A stretch of DNA of 64,000 bases from Streptomyces novaecaesareae (GCF_000716875.1 NZ_JNWQ01000032.1:1-64000); one strand, 5' to 3'. Shown: positions 1-8,511, counted from the stretch's first letter. A program made the numbers and translations. Notes: generated from the letters alone by a model not told the origin.

Positions 1-147
1 ACCGAACAGTGATCTTGGTCGACACGGTTCTAGCAGGAGCTCCGTCCCATTTCAGGCGACTTGACGCGGCCACCCACAGCTCTATCTACACGGCGTTGGG
101 GCTAGGGCTAGGGCTGTGGCACGGCTGCGGCGACCGCTGCGGCGGTG
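1..147. other. Intergenic start of window with short GGGCTA repeat
   Basis: No gene is supported here. The histidine kinase gene ends at 148 on the minus strand. Bases 98-115 hold a short tandem run of GGGCTA units, flanked by a weak 7-bp inverted repeat (74-80 and 113-119). This could be part of a terminator for the kinase gene, but it is too weak to call. Confidence 0.3.
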
Positions 148-1557
148 TCAGACGGACGGCAGTTCCAGCACGAAGCGGGCGCCGCGCGGGGCGTGGGCGA
201 CGCGCAGGGTGCCGCCGTGCCGGGTGGCGACGTCGGCCGCGATGGCCAGGCCCAGGCCGCTGCCGCCGGCGTCCCGGCTGCGGGCCTCGTCGAGCCGGGT
301 GAACGGCTCGAAGATCCGCTCGCGGTCCTCCGGCGGCACGCCCGGGCCGTCGTCCCTGACCTCCAGGACGCAGCCGGCCCCGGTCTGCCGTACGGACAGT
401 GCCACCTCGGTGGCCGCGTGCCGCCGGGCGTTGTCCAGCAGGTTGCGCACCAGCCGGTGCAGCCGGATCCGGCTGCCGCGCACCAGCACCGGCTCGGGCG
501 CGTCCACCCGCAGGGCGAGCCGGGCGCCGAAGGCCGGGCGGTACTGGTCGGCGAGTTCGCGCAGCACGGCGGACAGGTCGACGGTGGTGGGGCGGCCGGC
601 CGTCGCCGGGTGGGTGCCCCTGGCCAGGAACAGCAGGTCCTCGGTGAGCTGTTGCAGCCGCTCGACCGAGGTGAGCGCCTCCCGGGTGGCGGCCGGCCAG
701 TCGGTGCGCTCCGGATGGGCCAGCGAGACCTCCAGGTTGGTGCGCAGCGCCGCGATCGGGCTGCGCAGCTCGTGCGAGGCGTCCGCGACGAAGCGCTGCT
801 GCTGGGCGGCCGAGCGCTCCAGCCGGTCCAGCGTGGCGTTGGTGGTCCGCGCCATCCGGGCGATCTCGTCGCCGGAGCGCGGCACCGGGACGCGGCGGTC
901 CAGCCGGTGCTCGCCGATCTCGGCCAGCTCGGCGCGGATCGCCTCCACCGGGCGCAGCGCCCGGCTGGTCGCCGTCCAGGCCATCAGCGCGACCAGCAGC
1001 GCGGCGGCCGGCACGCCCGCCTGCAGCACCGGGTCGATGGTGCGCAGCGAGGCCTCGGCGGCGAACGGGGTGGCCAGCACGTACACCGTGAACGGGCCGA
1101 CCTCCGGCTTCACCTGGAAGCCGTCCTTGCGCAGCAGCGGGCTCCAGCTGCCCATCGCGGTGAAGGCGCGCCCCGAGTAGCGGTTGGCAGCGGCGTCTCC
1201 CGCGGGGCCGATGGTGATCCGCTGCACCGACTGCCAGTCGTCCGGCGCCAGACGGGGTACGGCGGTCGGCAGGGGCCCGGTCAGGTGCTGGGTGGTCAGC
1301 GGGCCGCCCATGATCACCACCTGGCCGTCGCTGCCCAGCACCAGGTACGGCAACTGCCCGTGGTCCGCCAGCTGCTGGCCGAACTTGTAGCCGCTGCTGA
1401 TCTCCCGGGCCTGCGCCTTCGCCTCGGCATCGGCGGCCGCCAACTGCGCGTCGTACATGTGGCCGCGCAGCCACCAGGCGCCGACCCCGAGCAGCAGCAG
1501 CGCGGCCAGACCGGCCGCCAGCGAGGTGCGCAGGCGGGTGGAGAGGCGGCTCAGCAC
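148..1557 (-). CDS. Two-component sensor histidine kinase, HAMP type
   Basis: Membrane sensor kinase that autophosphorylates on histidine and passes the phosphate to the adjacent OmpR-type regulator. The 469-residue protein has a first membrane helix at about residues 11-31, an extracytoplasmic sensor region of about 145 residues, a second helix near 178-195, a HAMP linker, the HisKA motif DASHELRSP with the phospho-accepting histidine at 262, and an ATPase domain with N box LDNARRH (about 377), G1 box DDGPGVP (about 404) and G2 box GSGLGLAI (about 433). The start is GTG at 1557, overlapping the regulator stop by 7 bp, so the two are translationally coupled. The frame stays open further upstream, but that part only shadows the regulator gene. 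The ligand is unknown. Confidence 0.9.
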   Translation of the reverse strand: MLSRLSTRLRTSLAAGLAALLLLGVGAWWLRGHMYDAQLAAADAEAKAQAREISSGYKFGQQLADHGQLPYLVLGSDGQVVIMGGPLTTQHLTGPLPTAVPRLAPDDWQSVQRITIGPAGDAAANRYSGRAFTAMGSWSPLLRKDGFQVKPEVGPFTVYVLATPFAAEASLRTIDPVLQAGVPAAALLVALMAWTATSRALRPVEAIRAELAEIGEHRLDRRVPVPRSGDEIARMARTTNATLDRLERSAAQQQRFVADASHELRSPIAALRTNLEVSLAHPERTDWPAATREALTSVERLQQLTEDLLFLARGTHPATAGRPTTVDLSAVLRELADQYRPAFGARLALRVDAPEPVLVRGSRIRLHRLVRNLLDNARRHAATEVALSVRQTGAGCVLEVRDDGPGVPPEDRERIFEPFTRLDEARSRDAGGSGLGLAIAADVATRHGGTLRVAHAPRGARFVLELPSV

Positions 1558-2225
1558 GGCCCGGCCTCCAGCCGGTAGCCGGCGCCGCGCACGGTGGTGA
1601 TCGAGCGGACGCCGAACGGGGTGTCCACCTTGCGGCGCAGCATGCTGACGTACACCTCGACGATGGACTCCTCGCCGTCGAAGGCGATGTCCCACACCTC
1701 GTCGACGATCCGGCGCTTGGACAGCACCTCGCCGGGGTGCTCGGCCAGGCAGCGCAGGACGGCGAACTCGCGCTCGGTGAGGGTGATCTCGGCGCTGCCC
1801 CGGCCGCAGCGGCGGCCCGCCGGGTCCAGCCACAGGTCGCCCACCCGCAGCAGCGGGCCGGGGGTCTGGCTGCGGCGGATCAGGGCGCGCAGGCGGGCCA
1901 GGAAGACCAGGTAGGAGAACGGCTTGGTGAGGTAGTCGTCGGCGCCGGTGTCCAGGCCCTCGGCCTCGTCGTACTCGCCGTCCTTGGCGGTCAGCATCAG
2001 GATCGGGGTGGTCACGCCGTCGGCGCGCAGCGCCTCGCACACCTTGTAGCCGTTCAGGCCGGGCAGCATGATGTCGAGCACGATCGCCCGGTAGGCGTGC
2101 CGCCGGGCCAGCCGCAGGCCGGTCAGGCCGTCCGGGGCGAGGTCGACGGTGTAGCCCTCGGCGTCCAGGCCGCGCTGTACGGCCGCGGCGACTTGGGCGT
2201 CGTCCTCCACCACCAGAATCTCCAT
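1551..2225 (-). CDS. OmpR/PhoB-family response regulator
   Basis: DNA-binding response regulator, 224 residues. The N-terminal receiver has the acidic pair EDD at 7-9, the phospho-acceptor Asp51 in VLDIMLPG and the lysine of LTKPF. A winged-helix output domain follows (LTEREFAVLRCLAEHPGEVL, then ending GVRSITTVRGAGYRLE). It is the first gene of a two-gene operon with the downstream kinase, with overlapping ends. ATG at 2225 is the natural start; the upstream direct repeats at 2270-2295 suggest autoregulation. Confidence 0.93.
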   Translation of the reverse strand: MEILVVEDDAQVAAAVQRGLDAEGYTVDLAPDGLTGLRLARRHAYRAIVLDIMLPGLNGYKVCEALRADGVTTPILMLTAKDGEYDEAEGLDTGADDYLTKPFSYLVFLARLRALIRRSQTPGPLLRVGDLWLDPAGRRCGRGSAEITLTEREFAVLRCLAEHPGEVLSKRRIVDEVWDIAFDGEESIVEVYVSMLRRKVDTPFGVRSITTVRGAGYRLEAGPC

Positions 2226-2269
2226 GCGGATCAGGATGCCACCGGGGCCGGATCCGTTCCTTAAACGGG

Positions 2270-2295
2270 CTTCAGCTTTCTCAGCCTCGCTTCAG
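2270..2295 (-). promoter_or_regulatory. Direct-repeat candidate operator of the two-component operon
   Basis: Three near-identical hexamers CTTCAG, TCTCAG and CTTCAG begin at 2270, 2279 and 2290 (read as CTGAAG/CTGAGA on the minus strand). They lie 45-70 bp upstream of the response regulator start, next to an AT-richer TTAAAC stretch at 2261-2266. Direct repeats spaced about 10 bp are typical of OmpR/PhoB-type sites. Assignment to this regulator is inference. Confidence 0.4.
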
Positions 2296-2368
2296 GGGCC
2301 CTGACGCATGCTCTCGCCGATCTCGCCGGCCTGTTCGGGCCGGTGCCCGCAGCGAGAGGGGCTGGCGG

Positions 2369-3982
2369 ATGACCGTTCTCCAGGAGGTTCGGCCGGTACG
2401 GCCCGTTCCTCCCGTTCCGTCGGCCTCGCCCGTCGCGGCCGCCCGGCACCGGAAGCCGCGGCGGGCGCTACCGCCCGGTCTGGTGATGGCGGTGGGGACG
2501 GTGGTCTCCCGGGCCACCGGCTTCGTCCGCTCGGCGGTCCTGGTGGCCGTCCTCGGCTCGGGGGTGCTCGCGGACGGCTACAACGTGGCCAACACCGTGC
2601 CCAACATCCTGTTCGTGCTGCTGATCGGCGGCGCGCTGAACACCGCGCTGGTGCCCCACCTGGTGCGCGCCGCCAAGGAGTCGGCGGACGGCGGTGCGGC
2701 GCACCTCGACCGGCTGGTGACGGTGCTGGTGGCCGCCCTGCTGGTGCTGACGGCGCTGGTGGTGCCGGCCGCGCCGCTCGTCGTACGGGCGTACACCTCG
2801 TACGGCGGTGCGCAGTTGGAGCACACCGTACTGCTGGCGTACCTGTGCCTGCCGCAGGTGTTCTGCTACGGGCTGTTCACGGTGCTGGGCCAACTCCTCA
2901 ACGCCCGGCGGAGGTTCGCGCCGATGGCGTGGGCGCCGGTGCTCAACAACCTGGTCGTGATCGGGGTGTTCGGCGCCTACCTCGGCCGACCGGCCCTCTC
3001 CGCCGCCGACCTGACCGTGCTCGGGGCCGGGACGACGGCCGGTGTCGTCGCCCAGAGCCTGGTGCTGCTGCCCTGCCTGCGGGCCGCCGGGGTGCGGCTG
3101 CGGCCGCGCTGGGACTGGCGGCGGGCCGGGCTGGGCGAGCCCCTGCGGGCCGCCGGGTGGACGCTGCTGCTCGTGCTGAGCGACCAGGTGAGCTACTGGG
3201 TGGTGACCCGGCTGTCCACGCTCGCCGGCGAGCAGGCCGCGGCGGCGGGGCTGCCGGGCGTCGGATACACGGCGTACGGCAGCGCCTACCTGCTGTGGAT
3301 CGTGCCGCACGGCGTGGTCACGGTGTCCGTGGTCACCGCCGTCCTGCCCTCGTTGAGCGCCGCCGCCGACGACCGGGCCGCCGTGCGCGGGATCCTCTCC
3401 CGTACGGTCCGCACGATCGCCGTCGTCACCGTCCCGGCCGCCTGCGCGCTCGCCGTCCTGGCGCCGCAGCTGTGCGAGCTCGCCTTCGGGCACGGCCGTA
3501 CCGACGCCGCCGACGTCCGGGCCATCGCCGGCATGCTCTGTGCCTTCGCGCCCGGCCTCGTCCTGTACTCCGCCGGGTACGCGCTGACCCGCACCTTCTA
3601 CGCGCTCGGCGACAGCCGGACCCCGTTCCTGCTCAACCTGCTGCCCGTCGCCGCCACCGCGCTCGGCGCCCTGCTCTGCCACCGGCTGCTGCCGCTGCGC
3701 TGGGCCGTCACCGGGATGGCCGGCTGCTACGGGGGCTCCTTCCTGCTCACCTGCGTGGCCGCCCACCTGCTGCTGCGCCGGCGCCTCGGGCCGCTGGGCG
3801 TCCTCGGCGCCCACGCCAGGCCGCTGGCGGCCGCCCTCCCGGCCGCGGTCGCCGCCTGGTACGCGGCCCGCTACGGCCTGCTACCCGCCGGCGCCGTCCT
3901 CGCCGCCGGCTACCTCCTGCTCGCCCACCTCCTCCACATCGAAGAACTGTCCGCCCTCACCACGCGATTGCGCCGCCGATGA
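2369..3982 (+). CDS. murJ: MurJ/MviN-family lipid II flippase-like membrane protein
   Basis: Polytopic membrane protein of 537 residues from the MOP exporter superfamily. MurJ members move the peptidoglycan precursor lipid II across the membrane. The first helix carries the family signature GTVVSRATGFVRSAVL, followed by ADGYNVANTVPN and GGALNTALVP. Around 14 hydrophobic segments can be counted, the usual number for MurJ. The N-terminal 30 residues are Pro/Arg-rich and cytoplasmic. Streptomycetes carry more than one MurJ-like gene, so this may be a paralogue (exopolysaccharide or sporulation lipid carrier) rather than the essential flippase. The start is ATG 2369 after a GAGAGGGG stretch. Its stop overlaps the next gene (ATGA). 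Confidence 0.8.
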   Translation: MTVLQEVRPVRPVPPVPSASPVAAARHRKPRRALPPGLVMAVGTVVSRATGFVRSAVLVAVLGSGVLADGYNVANTVPNILFVLLIGGALNTALVPHLVRAAKESADGGAAHLDRLVTVLVAALLVLTALVVPAAPLVVRAYTSYGGAQLEHTVLLAYLCLPQVFCYGLFTVLGQLLNARRRFAPMAWAPVLNNLVVIGVFGAYLGRPALSAADLTVLGAGTTAGVVAQSLVLLPCLRAAGVRLRPRWDWRRAGLGEPLRAAGWTLLLVLSDQVSYWVVTRLSTLAGEQAAAAGLPGVGYTAYGSAYLLWIVPHGVVTVSVVTAVLPSLSAAADDRAAVRGILSRTVRTIAVVTVPAACALAVLAPQLCELAFGHGRTDAADVRAIAGMLCAFAPGLVLYSAGYALTRTFYALGDSRTPFLLNLLPVAATALGALLCHRLLPLRWAVTGMAGCYGGSFLLTCVAAHLLLRRRLGPLGVLGAHARPLAAALPAAVAAWYAARYGLLPAGAVLAAGYLLLAHLLHIEELSALTTRLRRR

Positions 3983-4305
3983 ACCGCCTCCCCGCCGACG
4001 TCGCCCACACCCTCGACGCCCTCCTCCCCGAAGGCCACCCGCTGCGCGCCCAAGTCCCGCTCCTGCGCATCGAGTCCCGCTGCGCCTGCGGCTGCACCGC
4101 CCACTTCACCGGGCCCGGCAACCCCGCCCGCTCGGAGATCGTGGCCGAAGCGGCCCTCGGCGACGACGGCGAGGTCCTCCTCTTCGCCGAGGACGGCCGG
4201 CTCTCCTGGCTGGAGGTCTGCTCCTGGACCGACCCCAAGCTCACGCTGGCCGACGCGGACCGCTTCCTGCGCGGGGAACCCTTCGGGCCGGACCGCTCGT
4301 CGTGA
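3979..4305 (+). CDS. Conserved hypothetical protein, Cys-containing
   Basis: Small 108-residue soluble protein of unknown function. It starts at ATG 3979, overlapping the stop of the flippase gene as ATGA, and ends overlapping the next gene, so all three are probably cotranscribed and coupled. The visible motif is ESRCACGCTAHF near residue 37, a Cys-x-Cys-x-Cys cluster that could bind metal or be redox-active. The C-terminal half is acidic and probably alpha/beta. No known domain was recognised. Confidence 0.7.
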   Translation: MNRLPADVAHTLDALLPEGHPLRAQVPLLRIESRCACGCTAHFTGPGNPARSEIVAEAALGDDGEVLLFAEDGRLSWLEVCSWTDPKLTLADADRFLRGEPFGPDRSS

Positions 4306-4664
4306 CAGGCATGTCCACTGTTCTCGTCCTCGGCTTCGACCCGCACGCCGTCCCCGGCATGGACGGCGACGGCCTGCGGGCCGTGCTCGACGCCGAACTC
4401 GCCCGCTTCGCCGAGTACGGCATCGACGCCGCCATGACCCTGGTCGCCCCCGACGAAACCGCCGAGCCCGCGATCACCGCCGCGCTCTCGGAGTGCGGTT
4501 GGGACGTCGTCGTCATCGGCGGCGGCATCCGCAAGCCCGAACCGGCGCTGCCCTTCTTCGAGTCGGTCGTCAACCTCGTCCGACGCCACGCTCCCGAGGC
4601 CGCCATCGCCTTCAACACCAGCGGCGCGGACAGCGTCGAGGCCGCCCGGCGCTGGCTGGAATAG
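4302..4664 (+). CDS. Conserved hypothetical protein
   Basis: About 120 residues, last gene of the flippase operon. GTG at 4302 overlaps the previous stop (GTGA); ATG at 4311 is an equally possible start and gives 117 residues. The sequence looks like a small alpha/beta fold: a strand VLVLGFDP, helices, then DVVVIGGGIRKPEPALPFF, resembling a nucleotide- or phosphate-loop turn but not a classical Rossmann motif. Function unknown. Confidence 0.65.
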   Translation: MTGMSTVLVLGFDPHAVPGMDGDGLRAVLDAELARFAEYGIDAAMTLVAPDETAEPAITAALSECGWDVVVIGGGIRKPEPALPFFESVVNLVRRHAPEAAIAFNTSGADSVEAARRWLE

Positions 4665-4789
4665 GCCTTGCCCCTTCGGGTGACACGCCTTGCGCGGGAG
4701 ACCGCGGCTGCGCGTGAATCGCCAGGTAGCGGGGAGGCGACCTTGTCCCTCGGCCCGGGAGGAATCCGACGGACCCTGGTGGCTGGAGT

Positions 4790-4814
4790 AGGAAGTCGGC
4801 CCGGCCGACTTCCT
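4790..4814. terminator. Bidirectional hairpin terminator
   Basis: Perfect 11-bp stem AGGAAGTCGGC (4790-4800) with GCCGACTTCCT (4804-4814) and a 3-nt loop. It lies between the convergent ends of the plus-strand operon (4664) and the minus-strand acetyltransferase (4849), so it can serve both. There is no T tract, as is usual in streptomycetes. Confidence 0.6.
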
Positions 4815-4848
4815 GTTCCGGCTGCTCCGGGTGCGTCGGCTGTTCCGG

Positions 4849-5349
4849 CTACGCCGAGGGGCGGAGGTCGGCGAGGCTGCGGCGGTAGGAGAGGGCGGGG
4901 CGGTCGCCGAAGAGGAACTCGTACCTGAACCGGAAGCCGTTGTGGGCGAGGACGGCCCGGGAGGCGAGGTTGTCGACGGTGGTGACGGCGGTCAGGGCGG
5001 TCAGTCCGTACGCCGTGGCGGCGAGCCGGCAGACCTCGGCGACGGCGGTCCGCGCCACGCCGCGGCCGGTGGCGGATTCGGCGACGCGGTAGCCGAGTTC
5101 GGCGCTGCCGTCCGCGAGGTCGACCAGGTTGACCCGGCCGACGAGCTCCCCGTCCGCGCCGCGGATGACGTGGAACCGGCAGGTGCCCTCGGCCTGTTCG
5201 GCGAGGAGGGCGGCGTGGCGGGCGGGGAACTCGGCGAAGTAGGCGTCGCCGCGGTCCGGGATGCTGCGTGCGAAGTACGCGCGGTTGGCACGTTCGAAGG
5301 CCAGCACGGCCTCGGCGTGGTCGGGGCGGAGGAGTTCCAGCGTCGGCAT
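4849..5349 (-). CDS. GNAT-family N-acetyltransferase (RimJ/RimL-like)
   Basis: Predicted acetyl-CoA-dependent N-acetyltransferase, 166 residues. The order is typical of the RimJ/RimL subgroup: LRPDHAEAVLAFE at the N terminus, GELVGRVNLVD strand, ELGYRVAESATGRGVA containing the acetyl-CoA loop, then NLASRAVLAHNGFRFRYE at the end. The acceptor (protein N terminus, small amine or antibiotic) cannot be told. The ATG at 5349 was chosen because the domain begins there; the frame is open upstream without family similarity. It is divergent from the response regulator at 5425. Confidence 0.8.
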   Translation of the reverse strand: MPTLELLRPDHAEAVLAFERANRAYFARSIPDRGDAYFAEFPARHAALLAEQAEGTCRFHVIRGADGELVGRVNLVDLADGSAELGYRVAESATGRGVARTAVAEVCRLAATAYGLTALTAVTTVDNLASRAVLAHNGFRFRYEFLFGDRPALSYRRSLADLRPSA

Positions 5350-5411
5350 CCGGCCAGTCTGGCGCGCAGAGCGGCCGCGGACCACCGGAATTCCCCTGGA
5401 ACACCGCGGTC

Positions 5412-5417
5412 TAAGGT
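5412..5417 (+). promoter_or_regulatory. -10 box for leaderless transcript
   Basis: TAAGGT ends 7 nt before the ATG at 5425, and no Shine-Dalgarno sequence precedes that codon. Transcription would therefore begin at or near the A of the start codon. No convincing -35 box is visible. Confidence 0.45.
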
Positions 5418-5424
5418 CGTGGCC

Positions 5425-6054
5425 ATGAGTGACATTCAGAACGCCGCCTCCATCCGCGTGCTGCTCGCCGAGGACCAGGGGATGGTCCGGGAGGCGCTGG
5501 CCGCGCTGCTCGGGCTGGAGGGGGACCTCGACGTCGTCGCGCAGGTCGGGCGCGGGGACGAGGTGGTGGCGGCGGTGCTGGCGAACGACGTGCAGGTCGC
5601 CGTGCTGGACATCGAGATGCCGGGGATGACGGGCATCGAGGCGGCCGCCGAGCTGCGCCGGCAGGCGCCGCGCACCAAGGTCGTCATCGCGACGACCTTC
5701 GGCCGCCCGGGCTACCTGCGCCGGGCGATGGAGTCGGGAGCGGACGCCTTCCTGGTGAAGGACGCGCCCGCCGCCGAGCTGGCCGAGGCGATCCGCCGGG
5801 TGCTGCGCGGCGAGCGGGTGATCGACCCGGCGCTGGCGGCGGCCGCGCTGGCCGAGGGCGCCAACCCGCTGACCCCGCGCGAGCGGGACGTCCTGGGCGC
5901 GGCCGCCGACGGCGCGGTGAACGCGGACATCGCCAGGCGGCTGCACCTGTCCGAGGGGACGGTCCGCAACTACCTGTCGATGGCGATCCAGAAGACCGAG
6001 GCCCGCAACCGTACCGAGGCGGTGCGGATCGCCCGCGAGAAGGGCTGGCTCTGA
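5425..6054 (+). CDS. DesR-like LuxR/NarL-family response regulator (orphan)
   Basis: Response regulator of 209 residues. The receiver has the acidic pair ED at 16-17, phospho-acceptor Asp62 (LDIEMPGMTG) and Lys in FLVKDAPA. The C-terminal LuxR helix-turn-helix is LTPRERDVL followed by SEGTVRNYLS. The stretch TTFGRPGYLRRAMESGADAF and the ending VRIAREKGW closely follow Bacillus DesR, the thermosensor partner that controls fatty-acid desaturase. No DesK-like kinase, desaturase or ABC transporter adjoins it here, so its partner must be encoded elsewhere. It appears to be leaderless. Confidence 0.88.
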   Translation: MSDIQNAASIRVLLAEDQGMVREALAALLGLEGDLDVVAQVGRGDEVVAAVLANDVQVAVLDIEMPGMTGIEAAAELRRQAPRTKVVIATTFGRPGYLRRAMESGADAFLVKDAPAAELAEAIRRVLRGERVIDPALAAAALAEGANPLTPRERDVLGAAADGAVNADIARRLHLSEGTVRNYLSMAIQKTEARNRTEAVRIAREKGWL

Positions 6055-6070
6055 GGCTCGTCGCAGAAGG

Positions 6071-6943
6071 TCAGTTGAGCCGGTGCCGGGCCGCCCGCGC
6101 CTCCTGACGGACCTTGGCGGCCCCGTCCGGGTCGAAGGCGTCCAGGATCTGCGCGTACGCGTCCATCTCCGCCGAGCCGCCGAGGAAGTCCCCGGTGCGG
6201 ACGAGGAGTTCGGCCCGCTCCAGGCGGAGCTGGGCCGGGTGCCGGGGGAGCAGCAGGGCGAGTTCGGTGGCCCAGAGCTGGGTGCGGGCGTGCTCCGGGC
6301 GGTCGGCGGCCCAGGCGCGGATGTTGCCGAGCACCCGCAGCACGATGTCCAGCGGCTGGGCCGGGGTGAGCAGGTCGGGCGTGAACTCGACCCCGGCGGC
6401 GGCGACCAGGCCTTGGACGTCCTCCGGGTCGAGCAGCCGGCCGCCGTGGAACGGGTCGGCCAGGACGTACTCGTCGCCGCCGGCCGGGCCGCCGACGGCG
6501 ACGATGAAGTGGCCGGGCAGCGCGATGCCGTGGACGGTGAGCCCGGCCCGCCGCCCGACCGCCGTCCACACCAGCGAGAGCATGATCGGCAGCCCGCGCC
6601 GCCGCCGCAGCACCTCGGGCAGCAGCGAGGACTCCAGCCGCCGGTAGTCCGACTGCCGGCCGTGGAAGCGCTCCCGCCCGCCGAGGACGGCCGCGAGCAG
6701 GGCGGCGGTCTCCTCCGGCCCGGCGGGCGCGCGCTCCGCGACGGCCTGCCGGACGGCCGCCGCGTGCCGGTCCAGCGCGGCCTCGCAGGCGGCGAGCAGG
6801 GCGTCCACGCCCGGCGGTTCGCCGGGATCGCCCGGGTCGAGTGCCGGGCCGTGTTCGGCGGCGGCGAGCAGGCAGAGCAGCACCGGGTCGGGCTGCTCGG
6901 CGCGGGCGGCGTTCCGGAAGCGGTCTCTGCTCTGCTCGGTCAC
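6071..6943 (-). CDS. SirB1/transglutaminase-like protein with TPR tail
   Basis: Soluble protein of 290 residues. The central part matches the SirB1 N-terminal (transglutaminase-like) domain: SSLLPEVLRRRRGLPIMLSL, GIALPGHFIVAV and VLADPFHGGRLL. The transglutaminase cysteine is not evident, so it is probably not catalytic. The C-terminal third is helical, with TPR-like pairs (ARTQLWATELALLLPRHPAQ, LRLERAELLVRTGDF). GTG at 6943 is preferred because the protein then begins MTEQSRDRF; upstream in-frame sequence looks non-coding. It is convergent with the response regulator, 16 bp apart. Its physiological role is unknown. Confidence 0.72.
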   Translation of the reverse strand: MTEQSRDRFRNAARAEQPDPVLLCLLAAAEHGPALDPGDPGEPPGVDALLAACEAALDRHAAAVRQAVAERAPAGPEETAALLAAVLGGRERFHGRQSDYRRLESSLLPEVLRRRRGLPIMLSLVWTAVGRRAGLTVHGIALPGHFIVAVGGPAGGDEYVLADPFHGGRLLDPEDVQGLVAAAGVEFTPDLLTPAQPLDIVLRVLGNIRAWAADRPEHARTQLWATELALLLPRHPAQLRLERAELLVRTGDFLGGSAEMDAYAQILDAFDPDGAAKVRQEARAARHRLN

Positions 6944-7040
6944 GGTGACGGCGACGGCTTTCGTACGGCGGACGGACAAGGCGGCGGACGGGCAAGGCGA
7001 CAAGCGGACAGGGCGATGGACGGACGAAACGACCGGACCG

Positions 7041-8054
7041 CTACGCCTGGGGAAGCAGGGCGTAGTGGTAAGTGTGACTGGTCGTGAAGCCGAGCCCGTC
7101 ATAGAGCGCGATCGCCCCCGCGTTCTCCGCCTCGACCTGCAGGTATCCGCCGCTCGCCCCCTCCTCGGCCGCGCGCGAGGCGAGCACCGCCATGACCGCC
7201 GTCCCCAGCCCGGCCCGTCGGGCGTACGGCTGGACCTCGATCGCCCCGAAGCAGGCCCAGGGTCCCTCGACGACGCAGCGTCCGATCGCGAGCGGCGGCT
7301 GCCCGGGTGCGCCCGGTACGGAGGCGAACCAGACCGACGGCCCGCCGTGCAGCACCCGCCGGGCCGCCTCCTCCACCGCCGGGTCGCCGCCGACCCGCCG
7401 GTACACCGACAGCCACGCCGCGTCCGCCGTCCGTGCCAGCCGGACGCGGTCGTGCCCGGCCCCGGCCCGGGCGAGCCCGGCCAGCGGGGCGGTGCGGACC
7501 AGGGTGGGCGCGTACCCGGCGCCGAGCCGGTCGAGTTCCGACCGCAGCGCGTCCGGCGACCCAGGGGTGACCACCTCGACGTACGCGGGCAGCCCGCGCT
7601 GCGCGTACCAGCTGCGGACGGCTGCCAGCGCCTGCGGCAGCGGCATCCCCGGGTCCCCGAGGGTCTGGACGGAGTTGGCCCGCCGGGTGAACCCGGCCGC
7701 GGCGCGCAGCGTCCACTCGCCGAGCGGCTCCTGCTCCACGGCCGGCCAGCCGCGCCCCGCGATCCGCTGCAGCTCGACCGGCGTGGCGACCGGCGGCGCG
7801 GTGCGCCGGGCCGGGAACGGCGGCACGACCTTGCCCGCGACCAGCAGCTTCTCCGGGAAGCAGACCGGCTCCCCGGACCGGGGCACGACCGTCAATCCGT
7901 GATCGTCCCACGATGTGAGCACGCCGATCGCATCCCGGAAGACCGGACGGTCGTCCACGAACTCCGACAGGCGCCGGACGGACACGCGTCGTCCCACGTC
8001 AGAGCGATCTATCCGGACCTCCGGACGGTCGTCCGAGGGGTTCCCGGTCGTCAC
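7041..8054 (-). CDS. GNAT-family N-acetyltransferase with N-terminal extension
   Basis: Protein of 337 residues. The C-terminal GNAT domain (about 200-330) includes the acetyl-CoA motif EVQPYARRAGLGTAVM and AENAGAIALYDGLGF. The N-terminal 60 residues form a small beta-rich domain (RRVSVRRL, DAIGVLTSWDDHGLTVV), an architecture common in actinobacteria. The start is GTG 8054, preceded by a strong AGGAGG at about 8061-8066. It is divergent from the ferredoxin gene. The substrate is unknown. Confidence 0.82.
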   Translation of the reverse strand: MTTGNPSDDRPEVRIDRSDVGRRVSVRRLSEFVDDRPVFRDAIGVLTSWDDHGLTVVPRSGEPVCFPEKLLVAGKVVPPFPARRTAPPVATPVELQRIAGRGWPAVEQEPLGEWTLRAAAGFTRRANSVQTLGDPGMPLPQALAAVRSWYAQRGLPAYVEVVTPGSPDALRSELDRLGAGYAPTLVRTAPLAGLARAGAGHDRVRLARTADAAWLSVYRRVGGDPAVEEAARRVLHGGPSVWFASVPGAPGQPPLAIGRCVVEGPWACFGAIEVQPYARRAGLGTAVMAVLASRAAEEGASGGYLQVEAENAGAIALYDGLGFTTSHTYHYALLPQA

Positions 8055-8184
8055 TTGACCACCTCCTGTGCATTTGCGGTCTCCGACCCGCGATACTAGG
8101 GGCGGGCATCGACGACGCCGCGCTCACCGCGCACGCGAGCAGAACAGAACGGGCCGCCAGGCCCTTCCGAGGAGGAACGACAGC

Positions 8185-8511
8185 GTGACCTACGTCATCG
8201 CGCAGCCTTGTGTCGACGTGAAGGACAAGGCGTGCATCGAAGAGTGCCCGGTTGACTGCATCTACGAGGGCGAGCGATCGCTCTACATCCACCCGGATGA
8301 GTGTGTCGACTGTGGCGCATGCGAGCCGGTTTGCCCGGTCGAGGCGATCTTCTACGAGGACGACACTCCGGAGGAGTGGAAGGACTACTACAAGGCGAAC
8401 GTCGAGTTCTTCGACGACCTGGGTTCGCCCGGTGGCGCCTCGAAGCTGGGCCTGATCGAGCGTGACCACCCGTTCATCGCCGCTCTGCCTCCGCAGAACG
8501 CCGACCACTGA
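8185..8511 (+). CDS. fdxA: 7Fe ferredoxin FdxA
   Basis: Small electron carrier of 108 residues with one [3Fe-4S] and one [4Fe-4S] cluster. By analogy with Azotobacter FdI, Cys9, Cys17 and Cys50 would bind the 3Fe cluster, and Cys21, Cys40, Cys43 and Cys46 the 4Fe cluster; Cys25 is extra. The motifs are CIEECPVDC and CVDCGACEPVCP. The long acidic C-terminal tail is typical of actinobacterial FdxA. The GTG start at 8185 follows GAGGAGGAA at about 8169. dapC follows 20 bp later, a pairing conserved in actinobacteria, and the two probably share a transcript ending at 9681-9755. Confidence 0.95.
   Translation: MTYVIAQPCVDVKDKACIEECPVDCIYEGERSLYIHPDECVDCGACEPVCPVEAIFYEDDTPEEWKDYYKANVEFFDDLGSPGGASKLGLIERDHPFIAALPPQNADH

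Noticed and set aside
98..116. GGGCTA repeats as telomere-like sequence
   Set aside because: Only about three units, flanked by ordinary genes; Streptomyces telomeres are palindromic, not of this type.
86..2040. Very long alternative frames over the two-component genes and, similarly, over most genes in the window
   Set aside because: High GC keeps several frames open. These frames are rich in Arg/Pro/Gly, lack third-position bias and show no domain; the real genes lie in the frame with G/C at the third position.
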